From NCBI GenBank assembly GCA_021324295.1, contig JAJPJJ010000075.1, positions 28,210-92,209 of the forward strand: a stretch of DNA of 64,000 nt, written 5' to 3'. How positions within the stretch are numbered: position 1 is the stretch's first letter; each line of letters opens with the position of its first letter. A model generated the notes under the pieces. The model was not told the DNA's origin and made no database searches. It worked only from the letters and a program-made list of their open reading frames with translations. A program made the translations under genes and the position numbers. This DNA comes from Bacillota bacterium (GTDB lineage Bacteria; Sysuimicrobiota; Sysuimicrobiia; Sysuimicrobiales; Segetimicrobiaceae). Shown in pieces: positions 63,519 through 64,000 of the stretch.

Positions 63519-63857
63519 GGGAGCAGGCCTGTAAGCCGGGTTCTGTCGAGGGCGGCCATCACTCTGGGACGCCGGTTGCCCGGCGCCTCTAGCGGTCTAC
63601 CCGGGGATCGGCGGGCCGCCTCATCTCCCTCTACCTGACCTTGCTCCGGGTGGGGTTTGCCGAGCCGGCCGGTCACCCGGCCGCTGGTGCGCTCTTACCG
63701 CACCGTTGCACCCTTACCTCCGGGCGGAGGCGGTATATTTCTGTGGCACTGTCCTCGGGGTCGCCCCCACTGGGCGTTACCCAGCACCCTGCCCTGTGGA
63801 GCCCGGACTTTCCTCGAGCGCGCGGATGCGCGCCCGTAGCCGCCTGGCCTGCTCCCA
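63519..63857 (-). ncRNA. rnpB: RNase P RNA, class A
   Basis: About 339 nt. The transcript contains GAGGAAAGTCCGGGCTCC (complement of about 63799-63816) near its 5' end and ACAGAACCCGGCTTA near its 3' end, the two universally conserved strands of the catalytic core, and the termini GGGAGCAGGCC / GGCCTGCTCCC pair as helix P1. It processes tRNA 5' ends. Ends are set by the P1 helix. Confidence 0.95.
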
Positions 63858-63862
63858 AGGGT

Positions 63863-63891
63863 ATGGTAGCACGTCGTGTGGGACGATTCAA
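63863..63891 (-). promoter_or_regulatory. rnpB promoter
   Basis: TTGAAT (63886-63891) and TACCAT (63863-63868), 17 bases apart, with TGC before the -10 (extended -10). It lies just upstream of the RNase P RNA 5' end. Confidence 0.7.
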
Positions 63892-63901
63892 CGGAGCGAA
63901 G

Positions 63902-63947
63902 TGCCTCAAAATTATCGACACCGAAGAGCGAATTGTTGCCTCAAAAT
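63902..63947. repeat. Short direct repeat, possible insertion-sequence end
   Basis: TGCCTCAAAAT occurs at 63902-63912 and again at 63937-63947, a 35-base period, in an AT-richer stretch than the surroundings. Repeated transposase-binding sites at the end of an insertion sequence would look like this. Confidence 0.45.
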
Positions 63948-63974
63948 GCCGGTCACCGGCACCCAGGAGGCAAC

Positions 63975-64000
63975 GTGGGTCCTCTCAGTGTACGGGAATA
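63975..64000 (+). CDS. Possible start of a transposase gene, cut by the window edge
   Basis: AGGAGG followed four bases later by GTG, reading MGPLSVRE to the window end. A short N-terminus with LSVRE is common in transposases/integrases, and the direct repeat just upstream fits an insertion-sequence end. Only eight codons are visible, so this is tentative. Confidence 0.35.

Overview
The window is a GC-rich chromosomal segment of a free-living bacterium, densely packed and mostly transcribed from the minus strand. The gene content (RemA/YicC pair, RqcH, PyrR, SepF, YggS, a T-box in front of ileS, class II ribonucleotide reductase with NrdR, MraZ-led dcw cluster, meso-diaminopimelate-type MurE, class A RNase P RNA) points to a Terrabacteria-type lineage. 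My best guess is a high-GC phylum near Sysuimicrobiota, Armatimonadota, Chloroflexota or Bacillota; this is inference from gene content only. Start codons are often GTG or TTG, and four-base start/stop overlaps (ATGA, GTGA, TTGA) join many genes.

Layout. 1-7.5 kb: end of remA, yicC, divergent rqcH, then a minus-strand run of pyrR, a RluD-type pseudouridine synthase, lgt, lspA, a TraR/DksA zinc-finger protein and an aspartate/glutamate racemase. 7.5-11 kb: ileS preceded by a T-box leader with promoter and terminator. 11-15.7 kb: membrane glycosyltransferase, mtnA, sepF, yggS, pgeF. 15.7-19 kb: phnC/phnE/phnD phosphonate-type ABC importer, in which PhnE carries an extra extracytoplasmic domain. 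19-24.2 kb: methyltransferase, a divergent glycerophosphodiesterase-like protein, then nrdR-nrdJ under a promoter containing an NrdR box. 24.4-27.6 kb: an M50 membrane protease with an ABC-2 exporter (ATPase and permease).

28-46 kb is a complete division and cell wall (dcw) cluster in classical order: mraZ, rsmH, ftsL, ftsI, murE, murF, mraY-murD (one fused gene), ftsW, murG, murC, murB, ftsQ, ftsA, ftsZ. Five 10-bp MraZ-type boxes lie in front of mraZ. The MraY-MurD fusion, whose MurD half has several altered signature residues, is the most unusual coding feature in the window.

46-63.5 kb: a small zinc-ribbon/DUF5317 pair, then two carbohydrate ABC importers facing each other. The plus-strand one has a binding protein and two permeases. 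The minus-strand one is followed by HAD phosphatase, a creatininase-family hydrolase resembling 3-dehydro-scyllo-inosose hydrolase (IolN), two TIM-barrel isomerases/epimerases, a D-2-hydroxyacid dehydrogenase, an FGGY kinase and a PdxA-type dehydrogenase. Together these suggest uptake and breakdown of an inositol-like or sugar-acid substrate. A DUF1116 protein and the RNase P RNA gene precede that operon. The last 100 bases look like the end of an insertion sequence.

Non-coding structure of note: a 117-bp intergenic repeat occurs three times (about 17.8, 27.9 and 55.6 kb), a REP-like palindrome occurs whole at 27.8 kb and as a half-site at 32.7 kb, and strong hairpins sit between binding protein and first permease in both sugar ABC operons. 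I saw no tRNA, rRNA or CRISPR array.
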